From an uncultured Gemmata sp. (GTDB lineage Bacteria; Planctomycetota; Planctomycetia; Gemmatales; Gemmataceae), in the NCBI GenBank assembly GCA_937924775.1, contig CALDUT010000004.1, positions 248,001-312,000 on the forward strand: DNA of 64,000 nt, in the 5' to 3' direction. Position numbers and translations under genes: made by a program. This document shows positions 25,363 to 33,611 of the stretch, one piece after another. Below the pieces are notes generated by a model. That model was given only the letters and a program-made list of their open reading frames with translations, did not search any database and had not been told where the DNA came from. Every line of letters starts with the position of its first letter. The stretch's first letter is position 1.

Positions 25363-26052
25363 TCAGGCCGCGGCGCGGAGCTTCCGCCGCACGGCGATGC
25401 CCCCGAACGCGCCCATCAACCCCAGCACCGCCAACGTCGCCGGCTCAGGAGTGGCATCCCCCGGAGATGGCTCGCCATCAAGGCGAATAAATGTAAAGCT
25501 AGAGCTGTTGCCCACAGGGTTCTGACTTACGGTACCGTTAGTGTTTAAGGTGGTGTTTTGAATAGTACCATCAAAGGAGTAGTATGTACCAATTGGGCCG
25601 AAGTCGTATGCGGTGAATGCACCAGTGATTGCGATCACTTGGACATAACCTGTAAAGCCGGTGGTCGTCGGAGGAACCAAAGAAGAGCTACCCGTGGGAC
25701 TAGTAACAAATTGAAAGGTGACTACTCCGCCAGTATCAAGGGCGGCACCGGTGATTGTGAAGGTGTTGGAGAGTGATGGGTTGATGTTTACAGGTCCAGG
25801 ATTTGTGGTGAAGCTGGTGACATCAATCGACCAGTCAGCCACGATGTAGCTACTGAGAGGGATGCTGCTTACGTTAACGCTACCCACGGCACCATTGATG
25901 AGCTGTAACTGTGGACCCGGATTACCCAGTGGCAAACCAGAGGCACCATAGACTGTTGTAAAAGCGTTGACTGTGATTGGGGCTGCGGCGGCGTTGCTGG
26001 CGAAGCTGAGGGCAACAACCGCGAAGAGGGCGACGGACACGCTGCGTACCAT
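25363..26052 (-). CDS. PEP-CTERM sorted secreted protein
   Basis: A 229-residue exported protein. It has a signal peptide (VRSVSVALFAVVALSFASNAAAA) and a Gly/Thr/Ser/Asn-rich beta-type body without cysteines. At the C-terminus are a Pro-Glu-Pro sorting motif (TPEPATLAVLG), a hydrophobic helix and a basic tail (VRRKLRAAA). This is the substrate signature of exosortases, and the exosortase gene lies 320 bases downstream on the same strand. The Thr/Ser/Asn-rich body would suit glycosylation. ATG 26052 is preferred because GGAGG lies 7 bases upstream. A weak -10 (TATATC, 26096-26091 on the minus strand) is visible. It has its own terminator, so it is expressed apart from the exosortase. Confidence 0.9.
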   Translation of the reverse strand: MVRSVSVALFAVVALSFASNAAAAPITVNAFTTVYGASGLPLGNPGPQLQLINGAVGSVNVSSIPLSSYIVADWSIDVTSFTTNPGPVNINPSLSNTFTITGAALDTGGVVTFQFVTSPTGSSSLVPPTTTGFTGYVQVIAITGAFTAYDFGPIGTYYSFDGTIQNTTLNTNGTVSQNPVGNSSSFTFIRLDGEPSPGDATPEPATLAVLGLMGAFGGIAVRRKLRAAA

Positions 26053-26331
26053 GATGCGGCCTCCGGACGGTTTGAGGCATTCGTTGTGGGCGATATAAAG
26101 TGTGTTGTGGGGGGCACAACGTCGCACTTCCTTAGCCCAATCCCCGGGCTAAGGCCCGCAACGGTGATTGCTGTGAGGTTTGAAAATCTGCACCTAATTA
26201 GGGTCATTAATTACCCAGTCTTGCTCGGATTGCAAGACCAAGTTGAGCAATTTCCCCATTTTTGGGAATTTACGCTCCGAGCTGAATGGATGAGGTACGG
26301 ACGTTTTGTCACCCTTCCCGATTTTTTCCAT

Positions 26332-27231
26332 TCAGTCAGATTCCCTTACCATTCCATAAGATCGCGGAAGGACGACAAAAGTTCCCGATTCTGTTTTTTT
26401 CAGTCTCGCCTCAATTTCTGCGACCGTGGGCACCTGTTCCGCGGCAGCCACCGGGTCGAACTTCTCGCGTCGCCGCGGGGGTGTCCGATTTTCCGACACT
26501 TGTGGGGGATTCTCCAGATAGCCTAAGCCGAGTTGGGCCGCCCGCAAGTTGGGGTCGAGCGATAAGGCGTAGCGGTAACGGTCCTTGGCTTCCTCGATTT
26601 TGCCCTGGGTGGCCAGCACAAACGCGATGTTGCAGTGGGCATCGGCTTCGCGGACGGCCTGGCAGAACGACCGGTAGGCCTCCTCATACTGGCCCCTCTG
26701 GGCTTGAGCTAAGCCTAAGTTGATCCACGCTTTTTTGTGCTGCGGAGCGAGTTGCACGGCTTTCCGTAGGGCCTCTTCGGCTTTCGACCAATCGCCGCGG
26801 CAGTAGTGGCTGTAGCCATAGTCAGTGAGGAGATCGGCGTCTTTGGGATGGTCTTTGAGCAGAGCTTCGTATTCCGCGGTGGACCGGGTGAAATCGCCCA
26901 ATTTGTCGTAGAGAACCGCCAGACGACGCGAGGCTAGCCGCTGGAGAGCCGGATCGGTGGCCCGGGCCTGCTCATACATGCGGATAGCATCTTCCACCCG
27001 GCCTTCTTTTTCGAAGAATTGGGCCGTTCGCAAGCAGACTTGAGCTTTCTCCTTGGCGGGCAGCTCCACCGGAGCGGAGGCCTGGGCTGCGGCCTCCGGA
27101 CCGACTAGAAGGGGGGGCGTTTCGGTGCCGGTCAGACCCGTTGTCAGGTTGGGGAGCTTGTCGGTTCCCTTACAGCCGACCGCGAGGGCCCCCCCTAATG
27201 CCACCACGGCCCAAAATTGCGAACGCATCAT
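26332..27231 (-). CDS. tadD: TadD-like TPR lipoprotein
   Basis: A 299-residue lipoprotein with TPR repeats. The signal peptide WAVVALGGALAVGC ends in a lipobox cysteine at residue 20. TPR units follow (for example AAIRMYEQARATDPALQRLA-like helices near residue 90, then DLLTDYGYSHYCRGDWSKAEEA and KAWINLGLAQAQRGQYEEAY). TadD lipoproteins of Tad systems have this architecture and help assemble the secretin. Last of the three minus-strand genes with the CpaD-like protein and the secretin. ATG 27231 follows a purine-rich GGAAGGGGAA. Assignment rests on context plus fold; the C-terminal 50 residues are not TPR. Confidence 0.75.
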   Translation of the reverse strand: MMRSQFWAVVALGGALAVGCKGTDKLPNLTTGLTGTETPPLLVGPEAAAQASAPVELPAKEKAQVCLRTAQFFEKEGRVEDAIRMYEQARATDPALQRLASRRLAVLYDKLGDFTRSTAEYEALLKDHPKDADLLTDYGYSHYCRGDWSKAEEALRKAVQLAPQHKKAWINLGLAQAQRGQYEEAYRSFCQAVREADAHCNIAFVLATQGKIEEAKDRYRYALSLDPNLRAAQLGLGYLENPPQVSENRTPPRRREKFDPVAAAEQVPTVAEIEARLKKTESGTFVVLPRSYGMVRESD

Positions 27232-27432
27232 GCGTGTTCCCCTTCCGCCCGCGAAAGACAACCGTCGGCGATCCTGCGGGCGCTGGTGGTGTGCTATGCT
27301 CCAACGTTTGACGCGGCCCCCCGGCGTGTGGCCGAGGTTCATAGCTGCAATTTTTCTTGAGAGCAAGTCGGCTCTTCATATCGTCCTGTGGTCTCAAGAA
27401 ACCACGGCCGCATCGTAGACCCAGGGATTAGA

Positions 27433-28098
27433 TCAGAAGCCAAACCCGCCGATAAAGCCGCCGAAGCCCCCCCCGAAGCCCGCGAAGCCGCCGAAGCCCG
27501 CGAAGCCGCCGAAGCCCAAGCCACCCAGATTGCCGAAGCCTCTCAAATTGCCAAGGAAACCGCCTTGAATTAACCGCGGGTAGATGAATTCCGCCTCTTC
27601 TCCGAAGAGACCCTCGGCCCGCGGACGGCCCAACACCACGCGTTGCGGGGCATCGGTGATGCCCGCTTCGACCAATTGATTAATGACCGTTTGTAACCGG
27701 AGGGTACTCAGGAGCGGGAATTTGGGTTCCGGCTGGACCACCACAAGATGAGGGCTGGTGGGCAAGCGCCCGGCGATCCGGGCGAGGTGGTCGGCCCCAT
27801 ACTGGTTGAGGGTGGCCTGGCCATCGACCCACTCGTTGTAATAGATGACGAAATCATCCGCCTCGGCCTTGGCCGCTTGCCGTTCGAGGTAGGCATTTGT
27901 GAAGGTGCCGACCGGTCGCGGAATCGCCCCCTGTTCAATATCAGAACAATTGTCGATATGTAGGTTGTGACAGCAATCGTGCTTTTTCCACTTGTCGGCC
28001 TTATACGCGGTGTGGCAACCCACGACCACCACCAGCGTGGCCAAACCCAAACAGGCCCGCATCAATAGCCATTGGGAATAATGGAGGAGCCGGTCCAT
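27433..28098 (-). CDS. CpaD-like lipoprotein with Gly/Phe-rich tail
   Basis: A 221-residue lipoprotein next to the Tad secretin. The signal peptide ends at the lipobox VVVVGC (Cys28). The central part (DDFVIYYNEWVDGQATLNQYG, LVVVQPEPKFPLLSTLRLQ) resembles the OmpA-like/CpaD layout of Tad outer-membrane accessory lipoproteins, but the similarity is weak. The last 40 residues are almost only Gly, Phe, Leu and Ala, with repeats of GFGGFAGFGGF type, like self-associating or phase-separating sequences. ATG 28098 has GAGGA about 9 bases upstream; GTG 28188 is possible but would bury the signal peptide. Same strand as the secretin, 101 bases downstream. Confidence 0.6.
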   Translation of the reverse strand: MDRLLHYSQWLLMRACLGLATLVVVVGCHTAYKADKWKKHDCCHNLHIDNCSDIEQGAIPRPVGTFTNAYLERQAAKAEADDFVIYYNEWVDGQATLNQYGADHLARIAGRLPTSPHLVVVQPEPKFPLLSTLRLQTVINQLVEAGITDAPQRVVLGRPRAEGLFGEEAEFIYPRLIQGGFLGNLRGFGNLGGLGFGGFAGFGGFAGFGGGFGGFIGGFGF

Positions 28099-28199
28099 CA
28101 GCGAATCCTCGTATAAGGGTCCACTCGGTTGCCCGAGCGTGGGGGTTGGGGTCGAATGAGCGGCGTCCGTCGCGGTGGCGGCTGACACCGGGGAGAGTG

Positions 28200-30413
28200 C
28201 TACTTTTTGCCCGCGGGCAACACGTCGAGCCAGCCATTGTCCTTCTTGCCCAATGGGAACGTATCGTCGAGCGCGGGAGATTCGACATGCCCGCTGGGGC
28301 CGACGATGAACACATCCTCACAGCGGCGATAGCGAAGCATTCGGTGAATGTCGGTTCGCACCGCGCTGCGATAGTCGTAGGAGCGCCGGCTTTCCAAGCG
28401 GCCCGCCAAATAGAACTCCATATCGCCCGGCTCGAAGATGTCGGACCCCGGCAGGGGGCTGAGTTCGTGCGGTTCCAAGGGGTGAACGAGTTCAGGGGTC
28501 ACCAGCACGATCAGTTCTTGCTCCCCGGCACTGGTTTGCTGGAACGACGCTAGGCGGCCCAAGAAGGGCAGGTCGCCGAAGAACGGTACCCGGCTGCCGG
28601 TGGCCCCGATATTGTTCTGGATCAGGCCGGCCACGGCCATGGTTTGCCCTTCCCGCAATTCCACGGTGGTTGAGAATGTCCGCGTATTTAAGCCGGGAAT
28701 GTTGGCCCCGGCGATGATGGCGATCTGGGCATTGTCCCGCGTACTGACCGTGGCGTTGAGGGTCAGGCGAATGCGATCGCGGTCGGTAATGATCGGGGTG
28801 AAGGCCAGTTGCACACCGAAGGGAACGAACTGCACGCCTTGCAGACCGCCTGTACCGCCGCCGATGAAGCCGCCCACCCCACCCAAGGCTCCAAAACCTC
28901 CGATCACTGGCACCGGGAATTGCCCCCCCGCCAAAAAGATGGCCGTGCGGCCGTTGAGCGCAGTCAGATTCGGTTCGGCGAGCGAACGCGCGTAGTTGAG
29001 GGTACGCAAGGCATTGATGGCGATGGGAATTTGGCCGTTGTCGAGGTTCACTGGCAAGTTCACCAGTTGCCCACCCAACCCTTGTCCACCGATACCGTTG
29101 CCTTGGCCCAATTGGCCCGTTTGTTGGGCGAACACCGTGGTGCCTTGGTTGTTGATGATGCTGAAGTTGAGCCCGATACTACGGGCCGCGGCCCGGTTTA
29201 CCTCGGCCACGACCACCCGCAACATGATCTGCTGCTCTCCAGGGATTCGCAGATTGTTGATGACATTCTCAGCCCCTTCGACGAGGTAATCACCCACACC
29301 GGGGGTCAGATCGGGGCGGAGAGGGTCTTGGGGCCGTCCGGTCGGTCTGATAGACGTCAGCGGGGGGCGGGTGGCGGCTCCTGTCTCGCCGGGGGCGTTG
29401 GCTCGCGCAATCCGCAGAATTTGCGTGGCTTCGGCAATGTCGTGGGCTTGCCCGCTGACCATAAGCTTGTCGCCCACCAGCGTCAGGCGCACGCGACTGT
29501 TCGGGAACGCCTTATTGATCTCGATTTCCAGAACCTTGTAGATGGCTTCCAACCGCTCTTTGGCTTCCGGATCGGGAATGACCCGCACCAGGTAGCTGAG
29601 GATTTTCTCTTCTCCTTTCCGATCGGGGTCGTCGAACCACAGATTCAACACGGTGGTACCGGCTTTGGCCCCGATGATGGTCATCTGCTGACCTTGCGGT
29701 TCTAAGAGCCGGAAAGTTGCGATGGTCGGATCTGCGATTTGGGTACGGGTCGGGGTCGCGTTGAGGAGGACTACGCGGGCGCGGCCTTCGACCAGATCCA
29801 GCGTATTGCGGGGATCAATCACGCCTTTGACGTATTTAGCGTATTCCTTCAATTCTTCTTCCGTGGGTATCGGGGTCAGGCCCAGGCCACCACTGCCCAG
29901 CCGCGGCAGACGGATTTTGTCATCCCCAAACGGTGGAAACTGTTTGGGCTGGGGCAGGGGTTGGGGTGGGGCTTCTTTGGGGCCGGGGTCTTTGGGTTGT
30001 ACCGCGGGTTGAAACACCGCGGGGGAAACCACCGGATCGACCGCGACGGGTGGCAATTCCAATGGGACAAACGCTGGCGGAGGAGCCGGAACTGCCGGGA
30101 TCTGGGCAGAAACTGTGTGGATGGGATAGGTCGGCACCTGCGGGAGGGTCGCCGGGAGCATGGGCGGTTCGGCCACAGCCGGAGCCGCTACGAGATTCCG
30201 CGGTAGCGGTCGGGTCCGCGATTCCTCGATAACCGGGGTTGGCAGGGGCTGACCCGCATAGCCCGGCGGGCTGTCCGCGTGAGCCTGTGACCCACGGGGA
30301 TGAGCCATCGTTACCATCCCAACGATGAGAAGAACACCGCTCACAGCCCACGGCCACGGCCTGCGCCAGCCGCTCCGCAACGCTTCGCGGTTTGAGTCAC
30401 CGCTCCAGGACAT
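28200..30413 (-). CDS. cpaC: Tad/CpaC-type outer membrane secretin
   Basis: A 737-residue secretin forming the outer-membrane pore of the Tad pilus. After an N-terminal signal/anchor (WAVSGVLLIVGMVTMAH) comes a long proline-rich stretch (about residues 55-150), longer than in most homologues. The N-domain has LDLVEGRARVVLLNATPTRTQ, then a BON-like domain (LTLVGDKLMVSGQAHDIAEA). The secretin core has MLRVVVAEVNRAAARSIGLNF, EPNLTALNGRTAIFLAGGQFPVP and the signature GSRVPFFGDLPFLGRL with IVLVTPELVHPL. ATG 30413 follows GGAGG by 8 bases. It heads the minus-strand arm of the locus, divergent from the pilins across 915 bases. Confidence 0.93.
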   Translation of the reverse strand: MSWSGDSNREALRSGWRRPWPWAVSGVLLIVGMVTMAHPRGSQAHADSPPGYAGQPLPTPVIEESRTRPLPRNLVAAPAVAEPPMLPATLPQVPTYPIHTVSAQIPAVPAPPPAFVPLELPPVAVDPVVSPAVFQPAVQPKDPGPKEAPPQPLPQPKQFPPFGDDKIRLPRLGSGGLGLTPIPTEEELKEYAKYVKGVIDPRNTLDLVEGRARVVLLNATPTRTQIADPTIATFRLLEPQGQQMTIIGAKAGTTVLNLWFDDPDRKGEEKILSYLVRVIPDPEAKERLEAIYKVLEIEINKAFPNSRVRLTLVGDKLMVSGQAHDIAEATQILRIARANAPGETGAATRPPLTSIRPTGRPQDPLRPDLTPGVGDYLVEGAENVINNLRIPGEQQIMLRVVVAEVNRAAARSIGLNFSIINNQGTTVFAQQTGQLGQGNGIGGQGLGGQLVNLPVNLDNGQIPIAINALRTLNYARSLAEPNLTALNGRTAIFLAGGQFPVPVIGGFGALGGVGGFIGGGTGGLQGVQFVPFGVQLAFTPIITDRDRIRLTLNATVSTRDNAQIAIIAGANIPGLNTRTFSTTVELREGQTMAVAGLIQNNIGATGSRVPFFGDLPFLGRLASFQQTSAGEQELIVLVTPELVHPLEPHELSPLPGSDIFEPGDMEFYLAGRLESRRSYDYRSAVRTDIHRMLRYRRCEDVFIVGPSGHVESPALDDTFPLGKKDNGWLDVLPAGKK

Positions 30414-31328
30414 GGCGAACCCTCCGGAAAACCAAACTCCTCCAACCCACAAGTCCGGCGGCTCGGGTAACACCCGGCGCCGCTGGCGGTCACCCCTGAC
30501 CACTTCTTGCGGACGAATAGTCCCCGTACACGGAGCCTAGACAGAGCTATCGGCAAATTCCGGATAATCGTTGAACTTTTCCAATGCCGCGGAAAAGTTA
30601 TCGCGGTGAAAAACCGCCAGCTAGGTGAATCTTCAAAAAAAAAGGGGTGGTGAAATCGATCAGACCAAGTGGACTAGCAGGACTTTGCGGAATCTCCGCT
30701 AAAGGCAGAACATGTCGAAACCCTAAAGATGGTGGGGAATAACGAAGAGAACAAGGGAGGTACTAGAGTTAATGCCTCAGTAAAATTCATGTGAGACAAT
30801 ATTTACTCAAAATGGGGAATTTTTCTCTTGAACTGCTAAATGGGTCTAGTTAAATTGCCCCGCAGAGACCACAAGTAACGGCAAGAATCCAAGCCGATAC
30901 GCGAGAAAATGTCTTATTTCCTACGGGACATGAGTTCTACAGAAAAAAAGAAAAAAATGGGAACTCATCCCCGTTGAATCGCGACAAACAAGCGTTAAAA
31001 CTCAACGAACCTGCCAAGCCCCCTCAAAATGGCTGGCTACGAACATTGCATACGCAACCTTGACGCGGCCTCGAGTTCGGAGCAAGCATTCGCCCTCCGC
31101 TCTCAATGCCCAAACCTAGAACACACAACATCCGGAAGCAAACCAGAAAAATGAACAAAAACGAGTTCTAACGCGGTGCCCACTTTGCCAATGACCGCGT
31201 GAGACTCATGCGAATCCCTTCAATTGAGGGGACTTGGACGAACTTTGGAGTCGCCCAGCCTTGTCAGAGTCACAACGTGTGAATCGGGACGGGATACTCC
31301 CAGGTTCAAGGTCTTCGGAGGTAAGTTC
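30414..31328. other. Long divergent region between secretin and pilin genes
   Basis: 915 bases without a supportable gene; A-rich runs occur around 30640 and 30940. Apart from the inverted repeat at 30574-30599 and a weak -10-like GATACT (31293-31298) 30 bases before pilin 1, I see no signal. Promoters for both arms must lie here. Confidence 0.5.
30574..30599. promoter_or_regulatory. Perfect dyad upstream of the secretin gene
   Basis: AACTTTTCC (30574-30582) and GGAAAAGTT (30591-30599) are exact inverted repeats separated by 8 bases, about 160 bases ahead of the secretin start. No T run follows on either strand, so an operator is more likely than a terminator. The regulator is unknown. Confidence 0.4.
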
Positions 31329-31646
31329 ATGTTCGCCAAGTTCTACAACGATGAAGCGGGTGCGATTGCTCTGGAGTATCTGTTTTTGTCCACGATCGTG
31401 GGTATTGCCCTGGTGGTGGGCTTCAGCAACCTCGCCAGCGCTCTGAACGCTGAATACACAGAACTGGCCCGAGCCATTTTGGCGTTGGACCAAAGCTACA
31501 GCTATGTAGCGGCTTCGGGTTGTGCGGGTAGCCACGGTGGTGCGACCGTGACCGAATCTGTGGCTGCGATCACCTACGGTGAAACCGCCACGGTGGCTCC
31601 GGTGGTCAGCACCGCGGCCCTCAATATCACCGTCTGCCCGTGATGA
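31314..31646 (+). repeat. Direct repeat copy 1 (pilin gene with its ribosome site)
   Basis: 333 bases repeated at 31896-32228, offset 582, with six base differences by eye. The identity starts just before the GGAGG ribosome site and stops just after the stop codon, so exactly one expression cassette is duplicated. Confidence 0.92.
31329..31643 (+). CDS. flp1: Flp-type major pilin, copy 1
   Basis: A 104-residue Tad pilin precursor. The short leader (FAKFYNDEAGA) precedes a 20-residue hydrophobic helix with the conserved Glu near its start (IALEYLFLSTIVGIALVVG). This is the class III signal cleaved by the prepilin peptidase encoded just downstream. The C-terminal half is a Thr/Ser/Val-rich region (GGATVTESVAAITYG) and both cysteines could form a disulfide (CAGSHGG..., final CP). 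It is longer than classical Flp pilins (about 50-70). ATG 31329 has CGGAGG 7 bases upstream. It differs from copy 2 by a single residue (Arg versus Gln in ELARAIL/ELAQAIL). Confidence 0.9.
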   Translation: MFAKFYNDEAGAIALEYLFLSTIVGIALVVGFSNLASALNAEYTELARAILALDQSYSYVAASGCAGSHGGATVTESVAAITYGETATVAPVVSTAALNITVCP

Positions 31647-31676
31647 GAGCCGGGGCTGAACCGACTCGCTATGGAA

Positions 31677-31698
31677 CGGTGATCATTACCGCTTTTTT
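31677..31698 (+). terminator. Weak terminator between the twin pilins
   Basis: CGGTGA (31677-31682) and TTACCG (31686-31691) form a 6-bp stem with one G-T pair and a 3-base loop, followed by TTTTTT. It could give the two pilins unequal transcript levels. Confidence 0.45.
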
Positions 31699-31895
31699 AT
31701 ACCAGCAAGACATAGTAGCGGATTAGCAGCAAAACACAACCAGATCTGAGGAGCCATCATGGAGAACCGAACATGGTATCTCCTCAGATTGGTGTCGGGT
31801 ATCCCAGATTGTCTGGGTGTGTGAGTTGGCAGAGTCGCCCACCTTGTAGATCCGTGCTGTGCGGGTCGGGGGCTGTCCTCACCAAGCTCACAAAA

Positions 31896-32228
31896 TTCGG
31901 AGGTAAGTTCATGTTCGCCAAGTTCTACAACGATGAAGCGGGTGCGATTGCTCTGGAGTATCTGTTTTTGTCCACGATCGTGGGTATTGCCCTGGTGGTG
32001 GGTTTCAGCAACCTTGCCAGCGCTCTGAACGCTGAATACACGGAACTGGCCCAAGCCATTTTGGCGTTGGACCAAAGCTACAGCTATGTAGCGGCTTCGG
32101 GTTGTGCGGGTAGCCACGGTGGTGCGACCGTGACCGAATCTGTGGCTGCGATCACCTATGGTGAAACCGCCACGGTGGCTCCGGTGGTCAGCACCGCGGC
32201 TCTCAATATCACCGTCTGCCCGTGATGA
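31896..32228 (+). repeat. Direct repeat copy 2 (pilin gene with its ribosome site)
   Basis: Partner of 31314-31646. Five of the six differences are silent (four C/T and one A/G) and one changes Arg to Gln. Confidence 0.92.
31911..32225 (+). CDS. flp2: Flp-type major pilin, copy 2
   Basis: A 104-residue pilin precursor, identical to copy 1 except for one Gln. It has its own copy of the GGAGG ribosome site with the same spacing. The region before it (31699-31895) is unrelated to that before copy 1, so it either shares the copy 1 transcript or has a promoter I cannot see. A strong terminator follows, so most transcripts should stop here and only a fraction read into the assembly genes. Having two nearly identical major pilins suggests a dosage need or a reservoir for gene conversion. 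Confidence 0.9.
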   Translation: MFAKFYNDEAGAIALEYLFLSTIVGIALVVGFSNLASALNAEYTELAQAILALDQSYSYVAASGCAGSHGGATVTESVAAITYGETATVAPVVSTAALNITVCP

Positions 32229-32244
32229 CTGTTGGCCTGAAAGG

Positions 32245-32280
32245 AATCGGGCTCCGGACGTACCGGAGCCCGATTTCTTT
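32245..32280 (+). terminator. Strong terminator/attenuator between pilins and assembly genes
   Basis: AATCGGGCTCCGG (32245-32257) pairs with CCGGAGCCCGATT (32263-32275), a perfect 13-bp stem with a 5-base loop, then TCTTT. It lies 33 bases before the prepilin peptidase start and would keep assembly-gene transcription far below pilin transcription. Confidence 0.88.
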
Positions 32281-32312
32281 ATCGTTTCCTTGGCTCTACC
32301 GAGATCGCTCCT

Positions 32313-32945
32313 GTGTCCCGTGAGTTTTTTCCTGATCCGGTTGTCGCTTGGGCTTACTGTCTCGGCCTCGGATTCTTAACGAGTGTCGCGGCTTACATCG
32401 ATACGAAAACCGCCAAGATTCCGAACCGGCTCAATTTCCTCATTCTCGGTACTGGACTGATCGCCAATGGGATTCGGGGGGCGTGGTTGGCGGCGATCGA
32501 AAAACCGCTGTGGGTCTTCGATACCGGCTCATGGGGGCTGGGCTTGATCGACGGTGTGCTGTTTGGGTTGCTGGGATTTCTCGTGGCTTTTGTGGTGATG
32601 TTTGGCTTTTGGCTGTTGGGTCTCTGCGGCGGGGGCGACGTGAAACTGCTTGCCGCGGTGGGCGGTTGGATCGGTTTGAGTGTGAATTTACTCTGGGTCT
32701 GGTTAATGTCGATTGTGACCTTATTTATCTGGACGATCTTACGCATCCTCACGCGGGGGCTTTCTCCCAAAAGCCTGAAGAAAACTGTTGGCTCGCTTAG
32801 TCAGCAAACTGATGGTCGCGCCAGTCCGCATAACTCTGTGCGAGTAACGTACTCCGTGCCCATCGCGGTGGCCGTCATCCTCGTGCTGTTGTGGGTTCAC
32901 CGTTTTGAGCTACTACTTGCCCTGCCGCCTCAGCCCGGCTCGTAA
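32313..32945 (+). CDS. cpaA: Prepilin peptidase, CpaA/TadV type (A24)
   Basis: Membrane aspartic peptidase that cleaves the pilin leaders; 210 residues with about six membrane segments. The catalytic aspartates lie in AAYIDTKTAKIPNRLN (first Asp near residue 29) and in the GxGD-type CGGGDVKLLAAVGGW (about residues 105-120). It lacks the N-terminal methylase domain and zinc cysteines of PilD, as expected for the Tad branch. The GTG start at 32313 lies just after the terminator; no strong ribosome site. It begins the plus-strand assembly operon. Confidence 0.88.
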   Translation: MSREFFPDPVVAWAYCLGLGFLTSVAAYIDTKTAKIPNRLNFLILGTGLIANGIRGAWLAAIEKPLWVFDTGSWGLGLIDGVLFGLLGFLVAFVVMFGFWLLGLCGGGDVKLLAAVGGWIGLSVNLLWVWLMSIVTLFIWTILRILTRGLSPKSLKKTVGSLSQQTDGRASPHNSVRVTYSVPIAVAVILVLLWVHRFELLLALPPQPGS

Positions 32946-32969
32946 TGTTTTACTAATGAGGTTCCGCCC

Positions 32970-33455
32970 ATGTTCCGTCATCGCCTCCTGGATCGCCGCT
33001 CAAAACGCAGTCGGGGTGTTGTGACTGCTGAGTTATTACTGACCCTGCCACTGATTGTTTTGCTTGGAGCCTTTCTGGTGGGGCTTGTCGATCTAGTTAT
33101 TGCCGAACAGAAATTGGATGAAGCCAGCGGCCGGGCCGGACGAATCGTCGCGCTGGGCGGTTCCGAGCAGGACGTGCGGACGATGCTCGACGCTTTTTGG
33201 GGACCCGAACGAGCTCGGTATGCCCAAGTGACCATCACGCCGCTGAACCAGCCGGGCATCTCGCCCTCGACCGATTCTTTCGCTACGGAAATCGATGCCG
33301 TGAATTTTGCTGACGCCCCAGTGGCCAGAACCCAACATCGCGAGTTGATCGAAGTTCGTATTGAACTCGATGTCCGTCGTGCTACTGTGACAAAACTGGT
33401 GCCGCTCGGACGCGACGAGAAGCTGATTGGCCGAACCGTGGTGTCGCGGCACTGA
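32970..33455 (+). CDS. tadE: TadE-like pseudopilin
   Basis: A 161-residue TadE-type minor pilin: short basic leader (RLLDRRSKRSRG), then a hydrophobic helix with the conserved Glu (VVTAELLLTLPLIVLLGAFLV) and a polar C-terminal domain of mixed alpha/beta content. TadE proteins are processed by the same peptidase and are required for pilus assembly. ATG 32970 has GAGG about 9 bases upstream. It lies 24 bases after cpaA. Confidence 0.8.
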   Translation: MFRHRLLDRRSKRSRGVVTAELLLTLPLIVLLGAFLVGLVDLVIAEQKLDEASGRAGRIVALGGSEQDVRTMLDAFWGPERARYAQVTITPLNQPGISPSTDSFATEIDAVNFADAPVARTQHRELIEVRIELDVRRATVTKLVPLGRDEKLIGRTVVSRH

Positions 33456-33611
33456 GCCAACAATCGCTCCGTATCCATCGTACGCATACGATCGATGGGA
33501 ACAACTTCCCACCCAATGCGACGGGTGGAGGCATGATGCCGTGCTGAATTGGCAGGTGAACCGATTCCCGTCGGTTCATTGATCGCGATCCCCTCACTTA
33601 GGTTCACGCCC

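Noticed and set aside
28809-29705. 298-codon plus-strand frame opposite the secretin
   Set aside because: Antisense to a well-supported secretin and without any recognisable motif.
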